This document shows positions 51,960 to 60,750 of a stretch of DNA of 64,000 nt, one piece after another. A program made the translations under genes and the position numbers. Positions within the stretch are counted from its first letter, which is position 1. Every line of letters begins with the position of its first letter. Under the pieces are notes generated by a model that was not told the DNA's origin, ran no database searches, and was given only the letters and a program-made list of their open reading frames with translations. Source of the DNA: an uncultured Eubacteriales bacterium (GTDB lineage Bacteria; Bacillota; Clostridia; Christensenellales; Aristaeellaceae). The DNA is taken from contig CACZHW010000009.1 in the NCBI GenBank assembly GCA_902781095.1, forward strand, positions 1 through 64,000, written 5' to 3'.

Positions 51960-51990
51960 TCCTCCGCCGGCCGGCGGAGGATTTTTTTAT
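51960..51990 (+). terminator. Terminator of the peptide operon
   Basis: A perfect 10-bp palindrome (CCTCCGCCGG/CCGGCGGAGG) followed by seven T. It overlaps the 3' end of the convergent AEC gene. Confidence 0.85.
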
Positions 51991-52919
51991 CGGATAAGCG
52001 CCGCGACGACAGCGAACGCCGTGAGGGTCAGCAGCGTGTAGGCGGCGAGGTAGCCGGACAGAAAAGCACTTTCTTCCCTGTCCTTTACATAGACGGGATA
52101 GGCGAACGTCGGCGGCAGGATGAAGAAGACGAGGCAGGCGGTACGGTAGAGCGGCTTATCCGGAAACAGCGACGCTGCAAGCGCGTACACCGCGGTGCCG
52201 CACACCGCGAAAATAAACGCGCGCGCGGCCATCATCCTGCCCGTCGCCTTCCACTCCACGCCTCTCACGGACAGCCCGTATCCCACCGTCATCAGGATGA
52301 GCGCCGCGACCGGCGTGCCCACGAAGTCGAGGACTGCTTCCAACACCCGACCGGGGGCCGTAGCCGATGCCGCGCGCCCGAGGCCGGTGACGGAGCAGAC
52401 GAGTCCCGCCGCGATAGCGCAGTTGATCGGCGTCAGGAGGCTGCGCGCCGTCCCCCGCAGAGTCTTCCTGCCGCCGGACGAAAGCTGAAGCATCGACATC
52501 ACGATCGTCCACTGGATCAGCGCGTTGCCCGCGTCCAGCAGTGCGAGATGGTAGAGGTTTTCCTTCCCGCACAGCAGGATGAACAGCGCGTAACCGATAC
52601 TGCCGCCTTCGATGGTCGTGCACAGCCATGGCGCTATGCGCTGCCGCACGCGCAGCAGCCGGCTGGCCGCGAATCCCAGCGCGAAGGCCAGCAGCGTCAC
52701 GCCCGCCATGGCGAAGAACAGCGCCGCTTCCCTCCAGGTGAATTCCATCGCCCAGAAGGTTCCGAAGAGGACCGCGGGCAGGCAGATGTTGACCAGCAGC
52801 CCCTTGATCTCCTCCATACCGCCGTCCGAGACGATGCCCTTCCTGCGGATCCAAAGCCCGATCAGCACCACCGACACGACGGGCAAAACCACTTCCAGCA
52901 CACCAAACAGGCCGTCCAT
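51987..52919 (-). CDS. AEC-family transporter (auxin efflux carrier type)
   Basis: A 310-residue membrane protein with about ten hydrophobic segments and the AEC pattern (N-terminal VVLIGLWIRRKGIVS, LVNICLPAVLF, and a GYGLSVRG segment in the second half). Bacterial members export or import small organic acids such as malate. The RBS GGAGGGGTAGAGG lies just ahead of the ATG. It converges with the peptide operon. Confidence 0.85.
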   Translation of the reverse strand: MDGLFGVLEVVLPVVSVVLIGLWIRRKGIVSDGGMEEIKGLLVNICLPAVLFGTFWAMEFTWREAALFFAMAGVTLLAFALGFAASRLLRVRQRIAPWLCTTIEGGSIGYALFILLCGKENLYHLALLDAGNALIQWTIVMSMLQLSSGGRKTLRGTARSLLTPINCAIAAGLVCSVTGLGRAASATAPGRVLEAVLDFVGTPVAALILMTVGYGLSVRGVEWKATGRMMAARAFIFAVCGTAVYALAASLFPDKPLYRTACLVFFILPPTFAYPVYVKDREESAFLSGYLAAYTLLTLTAFAVVAALIR

Positions 52920-53024
52920 CCTCTACCCCTCCGTTTTTTACTATCACATGTTATTTTATCGTTTCTCCGCGCTCCCGGCAACCCTTTTGTGCAAAACTGC
53001 GCGCACAGCTGCATACAATTTGAT

Positions 53025-53053
53025 TTGCACGGGCCGCGGGATGCTGTTATACT
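53025..53053 (+). promoter_or_regulatory. Promoter of the PfkB kinase-HAD gene pair
   Basis: TTGCAC at 53025-53030 and TATACT at 53048-53053 with 17-base spacer. Confidence 0.6.
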
Positions 53054-53083
53054 GTTTAAAACTGCGGGAAAGAGGGGAACGCT

Positions 53084-54016
53084 ATGGGTATCGTCGTCCT
53101 GGGTTCCGTTTTTGTGGACATCAAGGGCTATCCGACAGACGCGTACATTCCGGCCGGCCGGAACGTCGGCCGCGTCGAGCAGGTTTACGGCGGCGTCAGC
53201 CGCAACATTGCGGAAGATATCGCCAACGTGGAGCTCCGCCCCACCTTCGTCAGCCTCGTCGACGACAACGGCGTGGGCGACGATGTAATCCGCAAGCTGA
53301 AAAACCACAAGGTCAACACGAACTACATCCGCCGCGTCCCGGACGGCATGGGCACCTGGCTGGCCGTCTTCGACAACGACGGCGATGTCGTCGCTTCCAT
53401 CTCCAAACGGCCGGACCTCACGCCCGTCGGCGACATCCTGGACGAGCAGGGGGACGAGATCTTCGCCGCCGCGGACAGCGTGGTCGTGGAGATCGACATG
53501 GACAAGGACATCCTGAAACGCGTCTTCAGCTACGCGGAAAAATACGGCAAGGCGGTCTACGCCGCCGTCTCCAACATGAACATCGCGGTGGAGCGGCGCG
53601 ATCTGCTGATGCGCTGCGCCTGCTTTGTCTGCAACCTGCAGGAGGCCGGCATCCTCTTCTCCGAGGACTATGAAGGGCTGACGCCGGAGCAGATGGTCCG
53701 GGTGCTGTCCGAACGCATCCGCCTGGCGAAGATCCCGCAGATGGTCGTCACGATGGGAGCCAGCGGCGCCGTTTACGCCGGCAATCACGGGGAGAGCGGC
53801 ATCTGCGCCGCGCGCAAGGTCGACGTCAAGGATACGACGGGCGCGGGCGACGCCTTCATCGCCGGCGTCTCCATCGGCCTCACCTACGGCAAGACGCTCG
53901 CCGAGGCCTGCGAAATCGGCTCCCGGCTCGCCGCCTCCGTCATCTGCACCTCCGAGAGCGTGTGTCCGCGCTTTCTGCCCAGCGAATTCGGGCTGGATAT
54001 TTCTGTCACCGACTGA
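53084..54016 (+). CDS. PfkB-family carbohydrate/nucleoside kinase
   Basis: This 310-residue protein has the PfkB motifs: N-terminal GGVSRNIAEDIANV and the C-terminal DTTGAGDAFIAG with the catalytic Asp and anion hole. The family includes ribokinase, fructokinases and pseudouridine kinase. The early GGVxRNIAE motif is seen in pseudouridine-kinase-like members, but the substrate is uncertain. The next gene, a HAD phosphatase, starts nine bases later and may act in the same pathway. Confidence 0.85.
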   Translation: MGIVVLGSVFVDIKGYPTDAYIPAGRNVGRVEQVYGGVSRNIAEDIANVELRPTFVSLVDDNGVGDDVIRKLKNHKVNTNYIRRVPDGMGTWLAVFDNDGDVVASISKRPDLTPVGDILDEQGDEIFAAADSVVVEIDMDKDILKRVFSYAEKYGKAVYAAVSNMNIAVERRDLLMRCACFVCNLQEAGILFSEDYEGLTPEQMVRVLSERIRLAKIPQMVVTMGASGAVYAGNHGESGICAARKVDVKDTTGAGDAFIAGVSIGLTYGKTLAEACEIGSRLAASVICTSESVCPRFLPSEFGLDISVTD

Positions 54017-54025
54017 GGTTCCTTC

Positions 54026-54850
54026 ATGAAAAAGCTGCTCTTCTTCGACATCGACGGCACCCTCTGGGACAACCGTTCCCGCATACCGAAAAGCACGGTA
54101 AACGCCATCCGCAGGGCCCGTGCAAACGGCCACCTCGCCTTTATCAACAGCGGCCGCAGCCGCGGCTACATCCGCGCACCCCATCTCTTTGACATCGGTT
54201 TCGACGGCATCGTCAGCGGGGACGGTACGATGATCGAGCTGCCCGGCCCCGGGGAAAGCGTCTGCCATCCCCGGATCAGCCGCAACCGCGTGTGCTCCTA
54301 TTACGAAATCCCGCCGGAAGAGACGCGCGAAATCGTCTCCCTGCTCAAGCGCCACCGCTTCTGTTCGATTCTGGAGGGGCGCGACCACCTCTACATCGAC
54401 AAGGAGGACTTCGGCGACGACGCCTACATCCGCCACATCGAGGAGGACATGGGCGCAGACCTGCTGCCGATGACCGGCGGCGAGCTGCCCGTCATCACCA
54501 AGTTCTCCTGTGACCTGCGCCACGCCGTCGACATCGACGAGGGCCTCCGGAAGATCGGGGAGCGCTTTGACGCCATCCGGCACACCGACATGGTGATCGA
54601 ATTCGTGCCGAAGGGCTTCACCAAGGCGACGGGCATCGAAGACGTCTGCCGCCTGCTTGGGGCCTCGCCCGAAGATACCGTCGCTTTCGGGGACGGCGCG
54701 AACGACGTCCCCATGCTGGAGTACGCCGGCGTCGGCGTCGCCATGGGCGACGGCAACCCCCTCTCCCACCCCGCGGCGGACTACGTCACCGCAGGCCTCT
54801 GGGAAGACGGCATCGAAAAGGCTCTGCGCCACCTCTCCCTCATTTCCTGA
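54026..54850 (+). CDS. HAD-superfamily (Cof-type) phosphatase
   Basis: A 274-residue HAD hydrolase with motif I FFDIDGTLWDN, motif II-like NSGR, and motif IV GDGANDVPMLEYA. A C2 cap lies between about 85 and 190. Cof-type members remove phosphate from sugar phosphates or cofactors. It is cotranscribed with the PfkB kinase. Confidence 0.9.
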   Translation: MKKLLFFDIDGTLWDNRSRIPKSTVNAIRRARANGHLAFINSGRSRGYIRAPHLFDIGFDGIVSGDGTMIELPGPGESVCHPRISRNRVCSYYEIPPEETREIVSLLKRHRFCSILEGRDHLYIDKEDFGDDAYIRHIEEDMGADLLPMTGGELPVITKFSCDLRHAVDIDEGLRKIGERFDAIRHTDMVIEFVPKGFTKATGIEDVCRLLGASPEDTVAFGDGANDVPMLEYAGVGVAMGDGNPLSHPAADYVTAGLWEDGIEKALRHLSLIS

Positions 54851-54866
54851 CGATCGGACAAAAAAA

Positions 54867-54912
54867 CGCCTCCCTGCTCACTTCCGTACGGAAGCGCAGG
54901 GAGGCGTCCTTT
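54867..54912. terminator. Bidirectional terminator
   Basis: Long hairpin with arms ACGCCTCCCTG and CAGGGAGGCGT between convergent genes, with T-rich and A-rich flanks. Confidence 0.75.
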
Positions 54913-54919
54913 TATGGAT

Positions 54920-55624
54920 TTACTTCTTGACCAGGAAGAGTATGACCGACGCCGCGCCCAGCAGCATCAGCGCGGCTACCTGCAGGATGTCGCGCTTCGT
55001 GAAGCGCAGGCCGTCCGTCGGCGGTACATTAAAGCCCTGCTTGCGCGTCGGCGGGATGGCGAAGCGCAGGAAGAACACGAGCAGCACGGATTCCAGCGGG
55101 AACAGCGCGATGTTTTTGACAAAGCGCGGCAGGTTGAAGATCATGTAGCTCTTCCCCAGCATCATGCGGTAATAGAGCAGCGTGATCGGCGTGCTGAGCA
55201 CGATATTGACGAGAAAATCCACCAGGAAGCGCGAGAGTACCACCCGGCGCACCGTGATCCGCGCGCGGTACAGGCACAGGGCGAAGAGCAGCGAACTGGC
55301 CATCTCCGTCAGGATGAAGGGCACGAAATACGGGCCGGACGGCACGAGCAGCCACCCGAGAAAGTCCGAAACGGCCGCCGCCATCAGGGAGAGCACCGGC
55401 CCCATCACCATCGCGCCGTAGGCGTTGACGAAGAAATTGACGCTGAGGCGCAGATTGGCGCCCACCGGGATGTTGAGCGGCTTGGTCGCCACGCGCAGCG
55501 CGATCATCAGCGCTGCGAAGACGAGCATGCGGGTTTTGCGCACCTCTCCCGCCGCTTCCCGCCAGTATGCGCGGCCAAGCGGGGTCTCATACAGCCTGCA
55601 GTCCGGATTTGTCCGGGAATTCAA
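54920..55624 (-). CDS. folT: ECF transporter S component, folate (FolT) family
   Basis: This 234-residue membrane protein has about six hydrophobic segments and an N-terminal TRMLVFAALMIALRV. A NLRLSVNFFVNAYGAMVMGP segment is typical of the ECF FolT-like group. It captures folates for import by a shared ECF ATPase module not in this window. The start is TTG at 55624, eight bases behind AGAAGGAGG. The longer frame upstream runs through the riboswitch and is not coding. The THF riboswitch ahead of it supports the folate role. Confidence 0.85.
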   Translation of the reverse strand: MNSRTNPDCRLYETPLGRAYWREAAGEVRKTRMLVFAALMIALRVATKPLNIPVGANLRLSVNFFVNAYGAMVMGPVLSLMAAAVSDFLGWLLVPSGPYFVPFILTEMASSLLFALCLYRARITVRRVVLSRFLVDFLVNIVLSTPITLLYYRMMLGKSYMIFNLPRFVKNIALFPLESVLLVFFLRFAIPPTRKQGFNVPPTDGLRFTKRDILQVAALMLLGAASVILFLVKK

Positions 55625-55654
55625 AAAGACCGCCTCCTTCTTTTTTCCCGCAGA

Positions 55655-55767
55655 GGCAGTCCTAAGCAGCGGGATGCGCCGCAGGCACCGCGCCGGTTCC
55701 CCCGGCTTCGTCTCATGGCAACTCCCCGTCCATGAGCACTTGACGCGCCTGAAGCTACTCTGCCTGT
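55655..55767 (-). ncRNA. Tetrahydrofolate (THF) riboswitch
   Basis: On the minus strand the leader has the conserved THF-riboswitch order: AGAGTAG near the 5' end, GCGTCAAGTG, then GGGGAGTTGCC, GACGAAG, GCGGTG and GCATCCCGCT. The outer helix is AGGCAG with CTGCCT. It should bind reduced folates and control the FolT gene. A GCCTC segment at its 3' end could pair with the GAGGC of the ribosome binding site. Confidence 0.85.
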
Positions 55768-55861
55768 TGCGGTTTTGGGCATTGTAACGCATAACACCCG
55801 TTTGTGCAAGGGCCAAAACGAAAAGGGCGGCACGGCCTTGGCCGCACCGCCTTCTGAAAGC

Positions 55862-57466
55862 TTATTTGGCGAACTCCGTCGCCCGGGTTTCGCGGATGAC
55901 GTTGACCTTGATCTGGCCCGGATACTCCATCTCGGCCTCGATGCGCTTGGCGACCTCGCGCGCCAGCACGATCGTACCCTCGTCGGTGATGTCCTCGGGC
56001 TTGACCATGATGCGGACCTCGCGGCCCGACTGGATGGCGAAGCTCTTCTCCACGCCCTGGAAGCTTCCGGCGATCTCCTCCAGCTTTTCCAGCCGGCGGA
56101 TGTAGTTCTCGATGGACTCGCGGCGAGCACCCGGCCGGGCGGCGCTGATGGCGTCCGCGGCCTGGACCAGCACCGCCTCCACCGTCTGCGGCTCCACGTC
56201 GTTGTGGTGCGCCGCGATGCAGTGGATGACCTCCGGAGACTCATGGTAGCGCCTGGCGAGCTCCACGCCCAGCTCCACGTGCGTGCCTTCCTGCTCGTGA
56301 TCCACGGCCTTGCCGATGTCGTGGAGCAGTCCGGCGCGCTTGGCCAGCTGGACGTTCGCGCCCAGTTCCGCGGCCATCAGGCCCGCCAGGTGGCACACCT
56401 CGATCGAGTGCTTGAGCACGTTCTGCCCGTAGCTCGTGCGGTAGCGCATCCTTCCCAGCAGCTTGACCAGCTCCGGATGGATGCCGTTCATGTTGGTCTC
56501 GAAGATGGCCTGCTCGCCCGCTTCGCGGATCTGGTTGTCCACGTCGCGGCGCGCCTTCTCCACCATCTCTTCGATGCGCGCGGGATGGATGCGTCCGTCC
56601 GCGATCAGCTTCTCCAGCGCGACCCTCGCCACCTCGCGGCGGACCGGATCAAACGCGGAAACCACGACCGCCTCCGGCGTATCGTCGATGATGAGGTCGA
56701 CGCCCGTCGCCGTCTCCAGCGTGCGGATGTTGCGGCCTTCCCTGCCGATGATGCGGCCCTTCATGTCCTCGCTGGGCAGCGAGACGACGGAAACGGTGGT
56801 CTCCGCCACGTGATCCGAAGCGCAGCGCTGAATGGCCAGCGCCACGATGTTGCGGGCCTTCTTGTCCGCCTCTTCCTTGGCGGTCTGCTCGATTTCACGC
56901 ACCTTGACGGCCGCATCGTGATACGCTTCCTTCTGGATGCGCTCCACGATCATGTCGCGCGCCTCATACTGCGTCATCTGGGCGACCTTCTCCAGCTCAG
57001 CCGTCAGCTTGACGTCCGCCTCGGCCGCCGCTTTCTCAGCCAGCTCGGCCGCGGCCTTCTGGCGGGCGGCGTTCTCAGCCGCCTCCTGCGTCAGCCGCTC
57101 CAGCTCCTGCTGCTTGTGCTCCAGCGTGCTTTCCCTGCTGTCCAGTGAATCAGCTTTCTTGTCCAGCTGTTCTTCGCGCTGCGTAACGCGGCGCTCGCTG
57201 CGCTGGACTTCCGCCCTGCGGTCCCGCACTTCGCGGTCCAGCTCGTTCTTGAGGCGGATGACCTCTTCCTTCGCTTCGAGGATGCTCTCCTTCTTCTTCT
57301 CTTCGGCGCGCCGCTGCGCGTCATCGAGGAGGTTGCGGGCGTATTCCTCCGTGCGTCCGATCTTCCGTTCCGTCACGCTTTTCCGGTATAAAAACCCCGC
57401 CGCTGCGCCGACAACCAGCGCGGCAAGGATGGCGAGTACGGCAAAAACAATCGGCAACCCTGTCAC
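55862..57466 (-). CDS. rny: Ribonuclease Y
   Basis: This 534-residue protein has an N-terminal membrane helix, a long coiled coil (about 35-210), a KH domain ([19 protein letters not shown]) and an HD domain ([12 protein letters not shown], metal-binding His-Asp). It starts mRNA decay at the membrane. The GTG at 57466 lies only one base behind GGAG, so TTG at 57459 may be the real start. The end reads [14 protein letters not shown], as usual. Confidence 0.95.
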   Translation of the reverse strand: MTGLPIVFAVLAILAALVVGAAAGFLYRKSVTERKIGRTEEYARNLLDDAQRRAEEKKKESILEAKEEVIRLKNELDREVRDRRAEVQRSERRVTQREEQLDKKADSLDSRESTLEHKQQELERLTQEAAENAARQKAAAELAEKAAAEADVKLTAELEKVAQMTQYEARDMIVERIQKEAYHDAAVKVREIEQTAKEEADKKARNIVALAIQRCASDHVAETTVSVVSLPSEDMKGRIIGREGRNIRTLETATGVDLIIDDTPEAVVVSAFDPVRREVARVALEKLIADGRIHPARIEEMVEKARRDVDNQIREAGEQAIFETNMNGIHPELVKLLGRMRYRTSYGQNVLKHSIEVCHLAGLMAAELGANVQLAKRAGLLHDIGKAVDHEQEGTHVELGVELARRYHESPEVIHCIAAHHNDVEPQTVEAVLVQAADAISAARPGARRESIENYIRRLEKLEEIAGSFQGVEKSFAIQSGREVRIMVKPEDITDEGTIVLAREVAKRIEAEMEYPGQIKVNVIRETRATEFAK

Positions 57467-57677
57467 ACTCCTTTCTTTTCATTTCTCTCATTTCAATTCA
57501 TGCATGAGGAAACTGAAGTGTGACAAAGCCGCCGCAAAATAAAGACCATACTGCCGCCCCTAAACCACACCGGGCCGGCAGAAATGATGGTTATTTACTT
57601 CATGTATCAGACGGGGTTCCCCCCGCTTCTTCCATCGCAGCGGCAGAGCCGCACATGTTTCCACAATGACTGCATTT

Positions 57678-57706
57678 ATTGTAATATTCAACCTTTTTCC
57701 TGTCAA
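57678..57706 (-). promoter_or_regulatory. Promoter of rny
   Basis: On the minus strand TTGACA (57706-57701) and TACAAT (57683-57678) are 17 bases apart. The leader to rny is about 200 bases and holds nothing else I recognise. Confidence 0.7.
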
Positions 57707-57752
57707 GTAGCGGGAGCGCTTCCCCTGATTTTTTGTGAAAAGATGCCTCCAT

Positions 57753-57781
57753 TTGCATATTTTTGCATTCTGTGATATACT
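57753..57781 (+). promoter_or_regulatory. Promoter of the lipoprotein gene
   Basis: TTGCAT at 57753-57758 and TATACT at 57776-57781 with a 17-base spacer. Confidence 0.65.
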
Positions 57782-57820
57782 TCCCGCAATATTTCCTTTT
57801 CTATCCGAAAGGAGCCTTTC

Positions 57821-59269
57821 ATGAAACGCTTTGGCACAGCGCTGCTGTGTTTCTGTCTGTCGCTGTTCTCCCTCCCCGGCTGCGCACAGTCGCTCGGCCC
57901 TGCCCATACGGCGCAGGAGCTGCGCGATCTTGCGGCCCTGGCGGAGGACGGCGACACCGTGCTGCTGCAGGGTACCATCGACATGGGCGGCGCGCCCCTG
58001 TTCAGCGGGGCCGAGATTACCCTCGCCTCCGCCGGGCGGCACAACGCCACCATCGTCGGCCTCCGGCTGCGCGACGTGAGTGTCACGCTGCGCAACCTGA
58101 CGCTCCGGGACTCCCTGATCACCGAGGGCGAATGCGATCTGACCCTTTCCGACGGCGTCGAGATCTCCGGCACGGTCAACCGCGAGGGGCTTTCCTTCAA
58201 CGGCAGCGGCGTCCTCATCGTGGAACCCGGCTGCACCATACAGGGCGGCAGCGGCGCTTCCGGCGTCACCATCTCCCAGATCGGCGGCGAGCTTTACGCC
58301 GGCCTGGAAGGAACGATCCGGGGCGGGGACGGCGTCGTCGGCGGCAGCGGGGTGATCGTCTCCCCGCTGGAGAAAGACGGCGTCCTCCTACTCGACGGCG
58401 ATATCCGCGGCGGATCCGGCCAGCGCATCGGCGGAAACGCGCTCAACCTTTACGGTCTCCGTGAAAACGCCTATGTCTCCGTCACCGGCACGGCCGCCGG
58501 CGGCGAGGGTCCTGTCGGCGGGGATGGCGTACAGATCGTCTCCCTGGGCGGCAACTCCTGCATCGGCATCAGCGGAAGGGTCTCCGGCGGGGAAGGCGAC
58601 GAATACGGTGGAAACGCGCTGCTGCTCATGGACGCGGGCGGTTCCTCCACAGTCGGCCTGTCCGGACAGCTGACCGGCGGGAACAGCCGCCTGAGCGACA
58701 GCGAACCCGGCCGCTCCCTGCTGGTCGCCGACAGCGTCAGCATCGGGCACGCGGTCATTGGCGACTGCATGCTGCAGGACGGCAGCCTGGCTACCGCCGA
58801 ACCCACGCCCGTCCTGCCGGAAATCACTTCGAGCATCGACACGGTCGCGGTGCTGGATCCCACGCCGATGCCGCCCGAAGCCACTCCCTACGAGGCGCCG
58901 GCGGCCACGGAGGATCCGGACGAGGCGCACTCCGAGGATCTGATCCCGCACGATTTCGTGCCCGACGAGGAGCCTGAACCGGAGGCAGATGAACCAGAAG
59001 ACGAACCGGACGCCCCTGCAGCAGAGGAGCCGGAAGACGATTCCACGCAGGATGACGCGGACGAAGCGCCGGAACCGGAAGATGGCACACCGGCTGAACC
59101 CTTGCAGGCGCCTGCGTCCGGCACCCCGGAGCCGCCCGAACCGCAGCAGCCGGACACCCCTGATATCGAGTCCGAACCTCTTGCGGAACCCACGCCCACG
59201 CCCACGCCGACTCCCTCCCCCACGCCCGTCCCGGAGACGGCCGCGGCGGAAGAAGCCGCCGGCGTCTGA
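57821..59269 (+). CDS. Probable lipoprotein with glycine-rich beta-helix-like repeats and acidic Pro-rich tail
   Basis: The protein of 482 residues starts with a signal peptide ending LPGCAQ, a probable lipobox with Cys21. Residues 25-320 form an irregular repeat of short beta-strands and GG-turns (GGSGASG, GGDGVVGGSG, GGEGPVGGDG, GGEGDEYGG), as in parallel beta-helix or autotransporter-like surface proteins. The last 150 residues are an acidic Pro/Glu/Thr-rich region without a membrane anchor. It looks like a cell-surface display protein. Function unknown. RBS is GAAAGGAGCCTTTC. Confidence 0.65.
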   Translation: MKRFGTALLCFCLSLFSLPGCAQSLGPAHTAQELRDLAALAEDGDTVLLQGTIDMGGAPLFSGAEITLASAGRHNATIVGLRLRDVSVTLRNLTLRDSLITEGECDLTLSDGVEISGTVNREGLSFNGSGVLIVEPGCTIQGGSGASGVTISQIGGELYAGLEGTIRGGDGVVGGSGVIVSPLEKDGVLLLDGDIRGGSGQRIGGNALNLYGLRENAYVSVTGTAAGGEGPVGGDGVQIVSLGGNSCIGISGRVSGGEGDEYGGNALLLMDAGGSSTVGLSGQLTGGNSRLSDSEPGRSLLVADSVSIGHAVIGDCMLQDGSLATAEPTPVLPEITSSIDTVAVLDPTPMPPEATPYEAPAATEDPDEAHSEDLIPHDFVPDEEPEPEADEPEDEPDAPAAEEPEDDSTQDDADEAPEPEDGTPAEPLQAPASGTPEPPEPQQPDTPDIESEPLAEPTPTPTPTPSPTPVPETAAAEEAAGV

Positions 59270-59314
59270 AATAAGGAATTCTCCACGGAGAGCCCCTGAA
59301 AGCAGCAATCCCAA

Positions 59315-59339
59315 TAAAAAAAGCCTGCCGAAGCAGGCT
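59315..59339 (-). terminator. Terminator of the glgB-Rrf2 operon
   Basis: Minus-strand hairpin GCCTGCTTCGGCAGGC followed by seven T. Confidence 0.8.
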
Positions 59340-59341
59340 CC

Positions 59342-59366
59342 GCCCTCCCGGCCGGGAGGGCGTTTT
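59342..59366 (+). terminator. Terminator of the lipoprotein gene
   Basis: Perfect palindrome GCCCTCCCGG/CCGGGAGGGC followed by GTTTTC. Confidence 0.65.
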
Positions 59367-59782
59367 CAGTTTTCCGTTTCACTCTCGCGGATCATCTCTT
59401 CCAGCGTGATGCCGTCGATGACCCCGTTGATGGCCCCGTACAGCCTGCGGAAGACGTTGCGCGACGGACAGGTACCCGCGTACTCGCAGGCTGCGCCGCC
59501 CGGGGACAGGCACTGGGACGGGGCGAGATCCCCTTCCGTCGCCCTCAGGATCATGCCCGCCGTAATTTCGGCCGGCCGCATCGCCAAATGATAGCCGCCC
59601 TGCGCGCCGCGCACGCTGCGCACCAGCCCGGCGCGCACCAGCGCGGAGACGATTTGCTCCATATATTTGGCGGAGATGTCCTGCCGCTCGGCGATCTCGC
59701 GGATGCTGACCGGCTCGCCGCCGTCGTGCTCCGCCATATCCGCCATGATGCGCAGCGCGTAGCGCCCTCTCGATGAAATCAT
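59366..59782 (-). CDS. Rrf2-family regulator with three conserved cysteines
   Basis: A 138-residue Rrf2/IscR-like protein with an N-terminal winged helix (YALRIMADMAEHDGG, VSIREIAERQDIS, VRGAQGGYHLA). Cys91, Cys99 and Cys105 are spaced as in Fe-S-binding members. It probably senses Fe-S status, redox state or NO. The ATG overlaps the stop of the upstream gene by four bases, so it is the third gene of the operon. No isc/suf genes are next to it. Confidence 0.88.
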   Translation of the reverse strand: MISSRGRYALRIMADMAEHDGGEPVSIREIAERQDISAKYMEQIVSALVRAGLVRSVRGAQGGYHLAMRPAEITAGMILRATEGDLAPSQCLSPGGAACEYAGTCPSRNVFRRLYGAINGVIDGITLEEMIRESETEN

Positions 59783-60750
59783 AGTGCGTCTTCCTCCGCC
59801 GGGATCAGGGTGGCAAAGTACAGGATGTCGCAGATGGGGCGGATTTTCCGGGTGCTCAGCGCGTTCAGCTTCTCCAGGTTCAGCAGCATCGCGGAGGAGG
59901 ATCCGCCGTCCAGGTTGTAGGCCTGCTCAACGCCGAGGGAGGCGCACAGCTCCACCATCTGCTCCAGCGTCAGGCCCACCGACCCCTTGTTTTCGGGGCC
60001 CTCCGTCGCGACGAACAGATAGGAGAGCGGCCCCGTCTGGCAGGCGGCCATGCGCTGGGTCGGTTTGGCCGAGCCGGAGTCCATCATCTTGACCGGCAGG
60101 ACCTTTTCCCCGTCCATCACCAGCGCCGGGCCGAAATTGAACGTGTTGACGATCGTGCCTTCGAAGGCCTTCACGGCCTCCTCGGTCGGATCCTTCAGAA
60201 TGTGGAAATCGCCCTTGTCGTCGATGATCAGGATGTCGTAATCCGGGTCCACCTTGTCGCGGTAGAGGATGCCCTGCCGCACCAGATAGCCCGTCGGCCT
60301 GTAGCTGAAGAAATCCCCGTTGACGCAGAAGACGGAGTTGACGCGCTCCGCCATGACGCGCGGCTTGGCTTCCTTCCTGGAGCCGTACCGCGCCGCCATC
60401 GCCGTGCGGATCTGGGAGGGGTCCGCGACCTTTACGTACGCAAGCATGATCTCCGTATCGTACGCGCGCATCGTCTCGATGCGCACGGAGAGGCTTTCGT
60501 CCTCGTAGCCCAGGCCGTCCGCCCGGTAATTCTCCTCCGCCGCGACGGGTCCGGGAGAATCGTCGACGGGCAGCGGCGTAAGCGGCCGCGCCTCCTTTTC
60601 CTCCCGCGCGGCTTCCGCCGCAGTCGCTTCTGTCACCGTCGCTTCTGCCGCCGTCGCTTCCTCCGCCGACGCTGCCGACTGCATACCGGCCAGCAGCGCG
60701 GCGCCGAGAAGCGCCGCGCAGGCCGCCTTACCAACCGACCTGATCGTCAC
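59779..60750 (-). CDS. Exported phosphodiester glycosidase (NAGPA)-family protein
   Basis: The protein of 323 residues has a signal peptide (cleavage near ASA-E at about residue 29). A short Ala/Thr/Glu-rich segment follows, then the NAGPA domain with CVNGDFFSYRPTGYLVRQG and the conserved NLDGGSSSAML near the C-terminus. Family members remove GlcNAc from phosphodiester links or act on surface polysaccharides. The start is GTG behind GGAGGGTAAAATACT and overlaps the glgB-type stop (GTGA), showing coupling. Confidence 0.85.
   Translation of the reverse strand: MTIRSVGKAACAALLGAALLAGMQSAASAEEATAAEATVTEATAAEAAREEKEARPLTPLPVDDSPGPVAAEENYRADGLGYEDESLSVRIETMRAYDTEIMLAYVKVADPSQIRTAMAARYGSRKEAKPRVMAERVNSVFCVNGDFFSYRPTGYLVRQGILYRDKVDPDYDILIIDDKGDFHILKDPTEEAVKAFEGTIVNTFNFGPALVMDGEKVLPVKMMDSGSAKPTQRMAACQTGPLSYLFVATEGPENKGSVGLTLEQMVELCASLGVEQAYNLDGGSSSAMLLNLEKLNALSTRKIRPICDILYFATLIPAEEDAL

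Noticed and set aside
55625..55816. N-terminal extension of the FolT-type protein
   Set aside because: The region is the THF riboswitch and its linker; the TTG at 55624 has the proper ribosome binding site.
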